Shown: positions 27,704-36,237 of the stretch, one piece after another
Layout: each line of letters begins with the position of its first letter
Position numbering within the stretch: the first letter of the stretch is position 1
Assembly (NCBI RefSeq): GCF_031453555.1
Contig: NZ_JAVIZM010000001.1
Span: 3,231,001-3,295,000 of the forward strand
DNA from: Bacillus sp. SLBN-46
GTDB taxonomy: Bacteria; Bacillota; Bacilli; Bacillales; Cytobacillaceae
Length of the DNA: 64,000 nucleotides
Reading direction: 5' to 3'
Translations under genes and position numbers: made by a program
The notes under the pieces: model-generated
Database searches by the model: none
Seen by the model: the letters and a program-made list of their open reading frames with translations, nothing else
Told to the model about the DNA's origin: nothing

Positions 27704-27731
27704 AAACCAGATCCAAAAATTGGACCTGGTT
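27704..27731 (-). terminator. riboswitch-controlled terminator ahead of thiM
   Basis: On the minus strand ACCAGGTCC pairs with GGATCTGGT (one G-U) around AATTTTT, then TTTTTTT. It lies between the TPP aptamer and thiM, as expected for transcription attenuation. Confidence 0.85.
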
Positions 27732-27763
27732 AGTTAGAAAGAGTAATAAAACAACATTCACTC

Positions 27764-27857
27764 AACTACTTTCCTACGCTGGTATTACCCAGATCAGGTC
27801 CGAAGGGTTAAAAACGTTGCCGTTTTCTCTCAGCCCGCAATCTGGGCACCCCTAGTA
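27764..27857 (-). promoter_or_regulatory. TPP riboswitch (thi box)
   Basis: Read on the minus strand the element shows GGGCTGAGAG, ACCCTT, then ACCTGATCTGGGTAATACC followed by AGCGTAGGAAA, the invariant TPP aptamer core. Binding of thiamin pyrophosphate should let the downstream terminator form, shutting off all nine thi genes. Confidence 0.95.
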
Positions 27858-27913
27858 GATTCACTTATGAAATTACATAAATCATAATCCTATTTTAAAA
27901 AATAGTAAAGGAT

Positions 27914-28162
27914 TTATACCTCTTTATTTTTAACTAATTCAATAAGTTCTTTCAATTCGTTTGTAAACCCTTTGACTGCTCGGCCTTCTACAACCGTGAC
28001 CGGAACGCCAAGATAGCCGTATTTCTCCACATCCTTTTGATATTCGGCATTAGTCGAAATATTTCTTGCTTCAAAAGCAATCCCTTCTTGCGTTAAAACC
28101 TGTTTTACCATCGTGCATTCAATACAATCGTTTGTTGTATAGACGATTACTTGCTTGCTCAT
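27914..28162 (-). CDS. glutaredoxin-like (NrdH-type) thiol protein
   Basis: 82 residues, a thioredoxin-fold protein with active site CIEC near residue 13 (CxxC, but not the usual CPxC), cis-Pro in GVPVTVVEG and a helix ending. It probably reduces disulfides as an electron donor. Asp-less CxxC with Ile-Glu is unusual for NrdH. Stands alone. Confidence 0.8.
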   Translation of the reverse strand: MSKQVIVYTTNDCIECTMVKQVLTQEGIAFEARNISTNAEYQKDVEKYGYLGVPVTVVEGRAVKGFTNELKELIELVKNKEV

Positions 28163-28512
28163 TTAAAATATTTCCCCCTATCTAAATTTACGACAAATTT
28201 CATTTAAATTCTTTATTTACTTTAAAATTCGCAAATTATCCCCCACATTCCCATCCATTATATAACAATTTCCTTAAGTAGTTGTAAACATTGTATTCGG
28301 AAATATTCCTCGGGAAAGCGCACGAACAGACAATTCTCGCGTTTTTATGTCGGAAAGCGCAACTTAAAATGCCGTTAGACAGCCCTTTTTTTCAATAATC
28401 ATGATATTCGTTTATGCTCGTCCGTCTCTTTTACATAATATATATCTAGTAGGACCCCTTATTGCCGTCACTTGTGAGAATTAGGGGATTGATCATTATA
28501 TATTTAAAAAAA
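28163..28512. other. intergenic, no gene seen
   Basis: No ORF with a ribosome site. The only notable detail is a direct repeat GGAAAGCGCA near 28314 and 28350. Confidence 0.6.
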
Positions 28513-28697
28513 AGGCTGTGTTAAAGAACAGTGTTGATTTTTACACCCTGTTGATTGGAGCGGAAGGCACGAAGACTCCTGTGGGAGTATGGTTCAGGTG
28601 AGACCCCGCAGGCGCTTGCGCCGAGGAGGCTCACCGAAACACCCACGGAAAGCGAAGTGCCTGGAGCGGAAATCAACAGGCAAGTTTAACAGAGCCT
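28513..28697. repeat. 185-bp MITE-like palindromic element
   Basis: Bounded by inverted ends AGGCTGTGTTAAA (28513-28525) and TTTAACAGAGCCT (28685-28697). Inside are a second inverted pair CTGTTGATT...AATCAACAG, a GGAGCGGA direct repeat, and the nested stem GGTGAG...CTCACC around GCGCTTGCGC. No ORF. It ends 14 bp before the ribosome site of the next gene. It resembles a non-autonomous or structural RNA element widespread in Bacillaceae, from memory. Confidence 0.7.
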
Positions 28698-28725
28698 AAA
28701 AAAAAATAAAAAGGTGGGTAGAATA

Positions 28726-29181
28726 ATGGGTAAAAAAAATAAAAATAAAAATATTCAAGAAAACACATTTGATATAGACTCCTTTTTGCAATCTGTGAAC
28801 AATTTACTGAAAGAAGAGCTTTTGAAGGCACTAAACCAAACTGAATCATTACCTTCAACAACAGCAGTAGAGGAACTAGTGGAACAAACTGAAGTATCAG
28901 CTGAAGTAAATAATGAACAACAAGAAAACCTTACTGAAGTGAAAGAGGTACAAACTGAACTAGAGAATCATGAGCCTGATCTTCGTACTAAAATTGCTAA
29001 TCATTTATTTGCAATTGAAGCAGACCTATCAAATTATATCGAAAGCTTTGAAGCTGAGGTTCGAGCAGAACTGGCTGATTTAAAAGAACAAAATGATAAA
29101 CTAATTAATCAACTTTCAGAGTCTGAAAAAAAGAAAAAAGAGAAGGACAAAGACAAAAAGAAGAAAAAAGAGAAGGAATAG
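28726..29181 (+). CDS. charged, low-complexity hypothetical protein
   Basis: 151 residues from the ATG at 28726 after AAAGGTGGG; the GTG at 28714 lies in that site. An Asn/Lys start, a Glu-rich middle (about 40-90) and a helical 95-140 segment lead to a tail of Lys/Glu/Asp runs. A coiled coil is likely in the second half. No recognisable domain or membrane segment. The palindromic element lies immediately upstream, probably part of its leader or promoter region. Confidence 0.6.
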   Translation: MGKKNKNKNIQENTFDIDSFLQSVNNLLKEELLKALNQTESLPSTTAVEELVEQTEVSAEVNNEQQENLTEVKEVQTELENHEPDLRTKIANHLFAIEADLSNYIESFEAEVRAELADLKEQNDKLINQLSESEKKKKEKDKDKKKKKEKE

Positions 29182-29230
29182 TGCACTCTTTAACAATCTA
29201 TTAAACTTCCAATACTGAAATCACACAAAG

Positions 29231-29253
29231 CCTTGAGAAATCAAGGTTTTTTT
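29231..29253 (+). terminator. intrinsic terminator
   Basis: CCTTGA-GAAA-TCAAGG followed by seven T residues. Confidence 0.8.
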
Positions 29254-29288
29254 CTACGAAAAAAAAGTGGCCGCTACCACTTTTTCGA

Positions 29289-30068
29289 TTATGTCTTTTC
29301 ATTATCATGTAACGGCCGATAAATTTTTTTCAAAAATCGCTGCATGAGGTGTGGAAGGATGTTCTTACGTCTTGTTACTAAGGCGCTAACCATTGCCTTT
29401 TTTTCCTCCTTAGAAACAATCCAATCATCTGGTATCATTGATATAATTTCCTCGATTAAAAAAATGGGAATGGTTTGAATCAGTTCCATATAGTTTGTAA
29501 AACTATCTTCGGATTCAATAAATTTCGCCATGATTTGGTGTGTGGCACTTTTCAGAAGTTGCTCAGACAGATTATCTAAATCATTCTCGTTCCAATTGTA
29601 AGATTCGAATATCTCCGCATGATCAATGATCCATAAGTGGTATGTTTCATTTACTTCTTCACACAAGATAATGTTTTTGCGAGTCCGGTCGCGGTTGCAT
29701 AACCAGTAATCAAATAAAATGACTCCGGCTAATGACTGATCATTATGGATTCCGGAAATATTTGGCGTTTGATGTCCATCCAAACAATCAGGGACATATA
29801 ATGATGCGAATTGAAACTGAGTTTGCTGCATAACGCTCAGTTCTGGGACCTGAGAAATAAATTCCTGTGGTATTTCTACTAAGCGGGCAAAGGGAACTGG
29901 GAGCCCGAGGTATCTGGCTAGACAATATGCCACCCATTCATTTGGTAACGTTCTTTCATACCCAGGCTGAAAGAACTTTACCACATAGTCATTTCCATCA
30001 TTGAAAGTAATTAAATGGGCATTTGATTTCCCTTCCAATGTTTTTTGATAGGCAATTGGGGTAATCAT
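29289..30068 (-). CDS. HipA-like kinase-fold protein
   Basis: 259 residues of the HipA/protein-kinase-like fold: a beta-strand VVKF near 29 (possible ATP-binding Lys), then NRDRTRKNIIL near residue 126 (catalytic-loop-like Asp-Arg-x-x-Lys-Asn) and IIDHAEIF (metal Asp) near 147. It lacks the HipB antitoxin partner, so a toxin role is unlikely. Start codon overlaps the preceding glycosyltransferase stop as ATGA, so the two are translated together. Substrate unknown. Confidence 0.7.
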   Translation of the reverse strand: MITPIAYQKTLEGKSNAHLITFNDGNDYVVKFFQPGYERTLPNEWVAYCLARYLGLPVPFARLVEIPQEFISQVPELSVMQQTQFQFASLYVPDCLDGHQTPNISGIHNDQSLAGVILFDYWLCNRDRTRKNIILCEEVNETYHLWIIDHAEIFESYNWNENDLDNLSEQLLKSATHQIMAKFIESEDSFTNYMELIQTIPIFLIEEIISMIPDDWIVSKEEKKAMVSALVTRRKNILPHLMQRFLKKIYRPLHDNEKT

Positions 30069-31180
30069 GGCAGACCCACCTCCCCGTCTGCCTCTACGTC
30101 CTTTTGGACAATTTTTTTCAATAAATCAACATATGCATCTGCTACTATTTGAATAGAAAAATTCTGTTGCACTCGATTGATTGCTGCCTGAGACATCTGT
30201 TGATAACGGTCCGGGTGATCGATGATTCCGTATATTTGATTAACGGCATCATCGACATTTTGTCCACGATAAAGTAAGCCTGTTTCCCCATCCACTACTA
30301 ATTCAGTTACAGGCATCATTCTAGAGGCCACAACGGGTACACCGCAGGTCATTGATTCAATAAAAGTATTTCCGAAGGATTCTGATTTTGTAGTTGCAAG
30401 CGTACATCCGCCAGATTGACGAATTTTCGCATAAACATGAGGCATTTGCTGATAAGGAATGACAGGAAACCATTTAATGATATCTGTGAGCTTTTCTTCC
30501 CGCCAAGCGGCTGCAAATTCTTCTCGCTGTACACTTTGTGCGCCACCGATTACCCAAATTTCAATATCCTCGCGTTCACTTTTTATTTTTTTTGCCACTT
30601 CAATCAGCATCGGCCAGTTTTTACGTTTGTCCAATCTGCCAATCCATCCGATAATCTTTTTATCTTTTGGAAGTACAGGTGCACTATTGAAATCAATTTC
30701 ATTGGTTGGTAATGCTCGGAAAAAGGTGGTATCTACGCCATTGTATATTACTTCAATGGGGACATTGTTTGTTAAGATGGAGACTAACCGCTGTTGATAT
30801 TGAGAGGGAACAATCATTAATTCTGGCTGAATTCCTTTAAACGATTTTACGTGAGGGGTAAGCTTGATTAATTCTGGAGTGCGTGCTTCCACAATAACTG
30901 GGCCTTGAAAGTTAGCTTTTCGAAGCCATTTGTAGGCAGCACCCGTATCAACAATAATGACGGCGTCATAAGCGTGATCTTGAATGATTTTTTTAATTTC
31001 TTTTTCATCTTTTGTTAAATAGACAGGAGCAATGTCCTGCATGATATGGAGCCCGCCATGATCTGTTGTATAAAGGAATTCAGTATCAATGCCATGTTTC
31101 TTGAAATAGACTGAGCGATTTCGCCATCCAGCATTTACTCCGCCAACAGTGAGTAGCCGCCAGATTACTAGTACTTTCAT
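30065..31180 (-). CDS. GT4-family glycosyltransferase (CotSA-like)
   Basis: 371 residues with the two Rossmann-like halves of GT-B enzymes: the N-half begins KVLVIWRLLTVGGVNAGW, the C-half has GWIGRLDKRKNWPML, and the nucleotide-sugar site ESFGNTFIESMTCGVP with Glu pairs. It moves a sugar from a UDP- or GDP-donor. No membrane segments. Its pairing with kinase-like proteins recalls Bacillus CotS/CotSA spore-coat genes; that role is an inference. Confidence 0.85.
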   Translation of the reverse strand: MKVLVIWRLLTVGGVNAGWRNRSVYFKKHGIDTEFLYTTDHGGLHIMQDIAPVYLTKDEKEIKKIIQDHAYDAVIIVDTGAAYKWLRKANFQGPVIVEARTPELIKLTPHVKSFKGIQPELMIVPSQYQQRLVSILTNNVPIEVIYNGVDTTFFRALPTNEIDFNSAPVLPKDKKIIGWIGRLDKRKNWPMLIEVAKKIKSEREDIEIWVIGGAQSVQREEFAAAWREEKLTDIIKWFPVIPYQQMPHVYAKIRQSGGCTLATTKSESFGNTFIESMTCGVPVVASRMMPVTELVVDGETGLLYRGQNVDDAVNQIYGIIDHPDRYQQMSQAAINRVQQNFSIQIVADAYVDLLKKIVQKDVEADGEVGLP

Positions 31181-31274
31181 TTAGCTTTCTCCTTGTTAGT
31201 ATTTAGGGTCCTCCTCAGAAATATGCCTTACTTTAGACAGTGTCTTTATACTTCAACAATAATGTTGTAGAATT

Positions 31275-32282
31275 CTATTTTTTCCTGCCTTTTTTGTTCT
31301 TTTTACCGCGAGAATCCCAATCATACCTTTCTCCTTCAAATCGTCGGTGCTGATCGCGTTTTTTATCTTTATCACGGTGTTTACCATCATTTCGGCTTAT
31401 TTCTCCCTCAAATCGTTTCATTCCTCTATACTGTTCCTGCACTCGAGATTGTTCAAGTTCATCCCAATACTTATCTATTTTTTCCATTACAGCTTCAGGG
31501 TCCTTCCCACGTGCAAGCATCGTTTTGACCCATTCCTCTTTAAACACCTTTTGAACCAATCCCTGTAGCTGAAGAACATATTTTTCTTCATCTTCTGTTG
31601 TTAACAGCTTTTTGCTCAGATTCTTTACTGTTTCTTTGTTTGGTTTTTGAGGAAGTAGTATTTGATAAATTTGATGGGATAACTCTTCCATACGAATGTA
31701 GTGGAGCCATTCCTGATATAACTCAGGAGCCATTTCTTGAACATGGGCCAAGAAAATTGCCTTATTTTCGTCTCCTAAGGAATTTAATAATTTCCTTGGA
31801 TATGGATACACCCTGTCACGCCATACCGTCCTTGCCACATCAATCACTTTCAAATTACCATCTGGCTGGATATATATTTGCCTTTTATGATGATCAATCC
31901 GTTCATACCCGATTGTTTTAAAGGTGATTAACATGTCAATTAGCTTTGCTGATAGTTCTTCAGTTAGTGGTTGAGATTGAAGATATTCACGTACATCTAC
32001 CCCTCTAATAATATCCATTGCGATATAAAGTGGTCCTTTCGCATGAATCTTTGGAAATAGATTCGTCTGCTGGCCTAAGGATAAGGCATAGTGTTCGCGG
32101 TCGCAATCTTCTTGGTTTCCAAATACTTTTACACAAATATCTTCGGAAATTTGAAAAACGGCTCCCTGCCGTCCTTTCCCAAGCATAACTAATGGTGAAT
32201 TATTTACAACTTCAACGTCAGCATTGATCAGATTTTTCACTTCAATTTGTTTCATCCATTCATTCAATTGATTAATATCCAT
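31275..32282 (-). CDS. YrzF-like serine/threonine kinase-fold protein with basic tail
   Basis: 335 residues. P-loop LGKGRQGAVFQI, ATP Lys in CVKVFG, hinge MDIIRGVDVREYL, and a catalytic-loop-like region DHHKRQIYIQPDGNLKVIDVA where DVA replaces DFG. The tail (about 285-335) is rich in Lys/Arg/Asp (RDKDKKRDQHRRFEGE). GGAGGGG precedes the ATG. It is 94 nt upstream of the glycosyltransferase and on the same strand, so the three genes likely form an operon. The missing canonical HRD makes activity uncertain. Confidence 0.75.
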   Translation of the reverse strand: MDINQLNEWMKQIEVKNLINADVEVVNNSPLVMLGKGRQGAVFQISEDICVKVFGNQEDCDREHYALSLGQQTNLFPKIHAKGPLYIAMDIIRGVDVREYLQSQPLTEELSAKLIDMLITFKTIGYERIDHHKRQIYIQPDGNLKVIDVARTVWRDRVYPYPRKLLNSLGDENKAIFLAHVQEMAPELYQEWLHYIRMEELSHQIYQILLPQKPNKETVKNLSKKLLTTEDEEKYVLQLQGLVQKVFKEEWVKTMLARGKDPEAVMEKIDKYWDELEQSRVQEQYRGMKRFEGEISRNDGKHRDKDKKRDQHRRFEGERYDWDSRGKKNKKGRKK

Positions 32283-32402
32283 TATTTCCCCTCCTTTTAA
32301 AAAACTAATAGAAATATAACCATAAGCAGTAACGCCTATTATAGTTAATTCAAGTAGGACTTAAAATGTACAGGCTACCGTCCAGAAGAAATAAAAATGA
32401 AC

Positions 32403-32431
32403 AAAAAAATCCGCCAGCATAAGCTGGCGGA
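32403..32431 (-). terminator. terminator of the hut-yjiH region
   Basis: CCGCCAGC pairs with GCTGGCGG around ATAA/TTAT, with seven T residues on the minus strand. Confidence 0.85.
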
Positions 32432-32479
32432 ACTATCTGTCCACTGGAGACGGACAAAATGACCGGAATGTCTTTTTGT

Positions 32480-32492
32480 GGTGTCAGGCACC
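32480..32492 (+). repeat. GGTGTCAGGCACC interspersed motif, copy 4
   Basis: Lies 20 bases beyond the yjiH stop, opposite in orientation to the gene, with AAAAAGACA and a TGTCC/GGACA hairpin beside it as at copy 1. Confidence 0.8.
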
Positions 32493-32512
32493 ATCATTTT
32501 CGTTTTCCAATC

Positions 32513-33850
32513 CTAAAGAAGTAAATAGGCTAGCGGTGCTGTGATTAATATGGTTAGTACCACTCTTTCAAACCAGATAACTACCAGTTTTCCAATTGTG
32601 AGTGGAATCTCTGTTGATAAAATACATGGTACCACTGCTGAGAAGAAGATAATGGATGAGACAGATACAACAGCGATAACAAATTTTGTTACGACAGCTG
32701 CTTTGGTCACTAACAGGGCAGGTAAAAACATTTCTGCAATGCCCACTGCACTAGCCTTAGCTGCTAGCATAGGGTCAGGTAGCTGGACAAGTGCTGTAAA
32801 TGGATAGAAAATATATCCTAGCCAGTCAAATACAGGCGTAAACTCTGCCAAGATCAAACCGAGTAACCCAACCGACATGATGGAAGGTAAAATCCCCATT
32901 GTCATGACAAAACCATCTTTTAGATTTTCCCATATATTTTTACCAAAGCTCGGTGATTCATTTGCTGTAATCATGGCTTCTTTCCAAGCCGTTTTCACGC
33001 GATCTTTTTTTATGATGACCTCTTGATCGCCTTCCATCTCCTGATAGTAGGAATCACTCATTTTTGATAATGGCCAGATTCGAACTGTAATGGCGGTAAC
33101 GATAAATGTAACTACCAGCGTGATCCAAAAATAAGCATTCCACATGTCCATCAAATTTAGTGTTTTTGCTACGACAATCATAAATGTCGCTGAAACAGTG
33201 GAAAATCCTGTAGCAATAACGGCTGCTTCTTTGATGGAATATTTTCCTTCTTTGAATACACGATTCGTAATCAATAGACCGATAGAATAGCTACCTACAA
33301 ACGAAGCAACCGCATCAATAGCTGATCTTCCTGGCGTTTTCCATATCGGACGCATGACTGGTTGCATGAATATTCCGATAAATTCAAGCAAACCATACCC
33401 TACTAATAAGGCAAGAAATACAGAGCCGATTGGGACTAACAAACCTACAGAAATGACTAGCTTATTATAAAGGAAGGGGGCCATATCCGGACTAAAAAAC
33501 CATGTTGGACCTACATTAAAAACGAACATTGCCCCTGCAACAAAACCTAGAATCTTCAAGATGGAAAATACTAGCGTTACCGTATCCTTATTCCATGTCT
33601 TCTTATAAAACGGATACACTGCCCCTAATAAAATTACTAAAAGTGCATAATAAGGTAAAACACTAGGAACTGCTAATTGAATAGCCGAAACAAAATGGTC
33701 GAGCATAATCGAGGATTTCCCGTTTAAAGTAATCGGTATAAAAAATACAAAAATACCAATTGCACTGAAAACAAAAAACTTTACCATATTCATCATATTG
33801 CTATTCTGTAACTCTGGTTGCTTCGCATTCACTACAGTCTGATTTTCCAT
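32513..33850 (-). CDS. yjiH: YjiH family transporter with two Gate domains
   Basis: 445 residues, about 11 membrane segments. Two gate-type (nucleoside-recognition) domains are visible, at 150-215 with SFVGSYSIGLLITNR and 370-440 with VGIAEMFLPALLVTKA. Substrates of YjiH proteins are unproven. Its place 97 nt after hutG on the same strand suggests transport of histidine or a urocanate-related compound. Confidence 0.75.
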   Translation of the reverse strand: MENQTVVNAKQPELQNSNMMNMVKFFVFSAIGIFVFFIPITLNGKSSIMLDHFVSAIQLAVPSVLPYYALLVILLGAVYPFYKKTWNKDTVTLVFSILKILGFVAGAMFVFNVGPTWFFSPDMAPFLYNKLVISVGLLVPIGSVFLALLVGYGLLEFIGIFMQPVMRPIWKTPGRSAIDAVASFVGSYSIGLLITNRVFKEGKYSIKEAAVIATGFSTVSATFMIVVAKTLNLMDMWNAYFWITLVVTFIVTAITVRIWPLSKMSDSYYQEMEGDQEVIIKKDRVKTAWKEAMITANESPSFGKNIWENLKDGFVMTMGILPSIMSVGLLGLILAEFTPVFDWLGYIFYPFTALVQLPDPMLAAKASAVGIAEMFLPALLVTKAAVVTKFVIAVVSVSSIIFFSAVVPCILSTEIPLTIGKLVVIWFERVVLTILITAPLAYLLL

Positions 33851-33908
33851 TATCCATCCCCCTTATACTAATTACCCTTTATTCAAATCACTCCAAAGTG
33901 GCTTTTGT

Positions 33909-33947
33909 GGTGTCAGGCACCGAAAGTTCTTTTTGGTGCCTAACACC
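33909..33947. repeat. two GGTGTCAGGCACC-type motifs (copies 5 and 6)
   Basis: A perfect copy at 33909-33921 (plus orientation) and a variant (GGTGTTAGGCACC on the minus strand) at 33935-33947, whose edge overlaps the hutG stop codon. Confidence 0.8.
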
Positions 33948-34942
33948 TATCGCAACATTACACCTGTTAGAAAGGTTAAGAATATGTGTGTGCCGAGTTT
34001 GACTGTTGGTTGAACTTGGGTGTCTTTAAGTGGGTCAAGGCAGACGATGTCCATGTTGTTTACTTTTGGATGTTTGGCAGCTAGTAGTACCCCTTCTAGT
34101 AGTTCTGCTGTTGTCATCCCGCCAGGCGTTGATGCTGGTACTCCTGGTGCGTAGGCAATATCTAGAACATCCATATCAACCGTTAAGTAAATTGTGTCAA
34201 CCTTGGCTTCTAATTCCTGTAAACAGTAGCGGACCGTTTCTTCTATCCCTTTTTTTCGTGCTTGACGAAGTGTGAAATAGTTAACTCCTTTTTCATCGGC
34301 ATACTGCTTCAAGTCTTTCGTGTTAAAAAAACCATGAAGACCGATATTGTACATATTACTAGGCTCTACCGTCCCACTCTCAATCAGGTTCCTCATCGGT
34401 GTCCCATTAGACGGCCCATTATCAGTTAGATCCCTTAAATCGAAATGGGTATCAAACTGGAGGATGCCTATTTTTTTCTGCGGATTAGCTTGATGGAGAC
34501 CCTTTACCATCATTGCTGTAATCGAATGATCGCCGCCAATGGCACACACTTTGGATGTACCGAAATGCTGATTTAGTGCAGTAGAAGCCGCAATGATGTT
34601 GTCATGGCATTTGCGGATATCAGTGACATGCATAGGAACATCCCCTACATCTATCGCCATCATTTCAGACAGATCTATATCTTCATCAAGATTATAGGTA
34701 GTAAAGCCTTTCCATAAACGCCTGAAAGCATCTGGAAATTCAGATGCTCCTGACGCACTAATTGAGGAACGGGAAAGCGGTACTCCGACTATTACAAAAT
34801 CGGCGTCCTTGCATTTTTCAGGATCCGAGTCTGCAGTCAGCGGTTGAATCCACTCATGAACCTTCTCCACTCTGTCTCCGTTATCTGGTCTTACCCAAGT
34901 AAAGCTTGGCGGATTCAATTTAGGATAAAGAAAGCTTTTCAA
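33947..34942 (-). CDS. hutG: formimidoylglutamase
   Basis: 331 residues with arginase-family metal motifs GGDHSIT, QFDTHFDLRD (DxHxD) and TVDMDVLD, which bind two Mn ions. It hydrolyses N-formimidoyl-glutamate to glutamate and formamide, the last step of histidine use. The start is TTG at 34942, with GGAGGG seven bases before it; the gene overlaps the end of hutI by 23 nt. A repeat abuts its stop codon. Confidence 0.95.
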   Translation of the reverse strand: MKSFLYPKLNPPSFTWVRPDNGDRVEKVHEWIQPLTADSDPEKCKDADFVIVGVPLSRSSISASGASEFPDAFRRLWKGFTTYNLDEDIDLSEMMAIDVGDVPMHVTDIRKCHDNIIAASTALNQHFGTSKVCAIGGDHSITAMMVKGLHQANPQKKIGILQFDTHFDLRDLTDNGPSNGTPMRNLIESGTVEPSNMYNIGLHGFFNTKDLKQYADEKGVNYFTLRQARKKGIEETVRYCLQELEAKVDTIYLTVDMDVLDIAYAPGVPASTPGGMTTAELLEGVLLAAKHPKVNNMDIVCLDPLKDTQVQPTVKLGTHIFLTFLTGVMLR

Positions 34943-36221
34943 CTAATTGCCCTCCCTTAACAACCACCTGACCATTTTTCACAACTGTTTCTGTGTGGTT
35001 CACACCATAGGAGTATTGAAGTTTCATATAATTCTCCACATTAAATATGGTTACATCCCCTCTTTTACCTACCTCTAAACTCCCAATCTCTCTTCCACGA
35101 TTAATAGCATGTGCCGCATTAATCGTTGCCGCTGTGATTACCTCTGCAGGTGTCATCTCCATTTTCAAGCATCCAAGATTCATAATAAAAGGCAAAGAAA
35201 CCGTTGGTGATGAACCCGGGTTGCAATCTGTCGACAGTGCCACAGGGACACCAAGATCAATCATTTTTCGCCCGTTAGCAGATTCCGCCATTAAGAAATA
35301 GGCTGTTCCTGGCAGTAACACTCCGACGACGCCTTTATCCGCCATCGCCTTCATGCCCTTTTCTGATGCTCTTAATAAATGGTCTGCCGAAATTGCCCCC
35401 ACTTCTGCTGCAAGTTCAGCTCCCTCATAGGGCTCAATTTCATCCGCATGGATTTTAGGAATTAACCCATAGCGCTTACCTGCCTCAAGGATCTTGCGTG
35501 ATTGTTCTGGTGTAAACACCCCATGTTCACAAAATACATCATTAAATTCAGCAAGTCCCAGCTCTGCCACCTTTGGGATCATTTCTTCCATTAATAAACG
35601 AACAAACCCTTCTGGATCTTGTTTATACTCCTTTGGAACGGCATGAGCGCCCATAAACGTGGCTACCACATCAATCACATGATGCTCATTCAACTGTTTA
35701 GCCACTTCTAGCTGTTTCAGCTCGGTTTCCCATTCCATTCCGTAGCCGCTTTTCGCTTCCACTGTTGTAACCCCGTGACGCAAAAATTGATTTAAACGTT
35801 CAAAGCTCTCTTGATAAAGCTCTTCATGTGTGGCAGATTGTGTTCGTCTTGTAGTTGCATGAATTCCACCACCTGCATTCATGATTTCCATGTATGTTGC
35901 CCCTTGCAAGCGCATATTGAATTCATTCTCTCTACTTCCTGCAAAAACAAGATGTGTATGTGGATCGACGAGTCCCGGAGTTACCAGCTTGCCACTTGCA
36001 TCCACTATTTCGGCTTCATGCATTCGACCAGCAAACGTTTTGATTAGTTCTTCATCTTTCCCAATAGCCTGAATCACTCCGTTTTCGATCCACACGCTTC
36101 CGTTCTCGATAATGCCTAGCTCAGACATCGCTTCTTTTACAAGGGGAGCTGAAGAACTCCCCTGTAATGTCACGAGCTGAGAAGCATTTCTGATAAAAAC
36201 TGCTTTACTCAAATCTATCAT
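34920..36221 (-). CDS. hutI: imidazolonepropionase
   Basis: 433 residues from the ATG at 36221. The longer reading to 36389 runs through the hutU end out of frame and is not protein. Metal-binding HTHLVF near residue 82, HADEIEP, and STDCNPGSSPT near 325 mark the amidohydrolase HutI. It opens imidazolonepropionate to formiminoglutamate. The GAGAGG box touches the ATG, so a TTG at 36212 is an alternative start. 16 nt after the hutU stop. Confidence 0.95.
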   Translation of the reverse strand: MIDLSKAVFIRNASQLVTLQGSSSAPLVKEAMSELGIIENGSVWIENGVIQAIGKDEELIKTFAGRMHEAEIVDASGKLVTPGLVDPHTHLVFAGSRENEFNMRLQGATYMEIMNAGGGIHATTRRTQSATHEELYQESFERLNQFLRHGVTTVEAKSGYGMEWETELKQLEVAKQLNEHHVIDVVATFMGAHAVPKEYKQDPEGFVRLLMEEMIPKVAELGLAEFNDVFCEHGVFTPEQSRKILEAGKRYGLIPKIHADEIEPYEGAELAAEVGAISADHLLRASEKGMKAMADKGVVGVLLPGTAYFLMAESANGRKMIDLGVPVALSTDCNPGSSPTVSLPFIMNLGCLKMEMTPAEVITAATINAAHAINRGREIGSLEVGKRGDVTIFNVENYMKLQYSYGVNHTETVVKNGQVVVKGGQLVEKLSLS

Positions 36222-36237
36222 CCTCTCAGTCTCTGAA

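Noticed and set aside
28513..28697. insertion sequence with transposase
   Set aside because: Only 185 bp with no ORF; at most a non-autonomous element.
29289..30068. HipAB toxin-antitoxin system
   Set aside because: No HipB-like helix-turn-helix partner is adjacent; the context is a glycosyltransferase operon.
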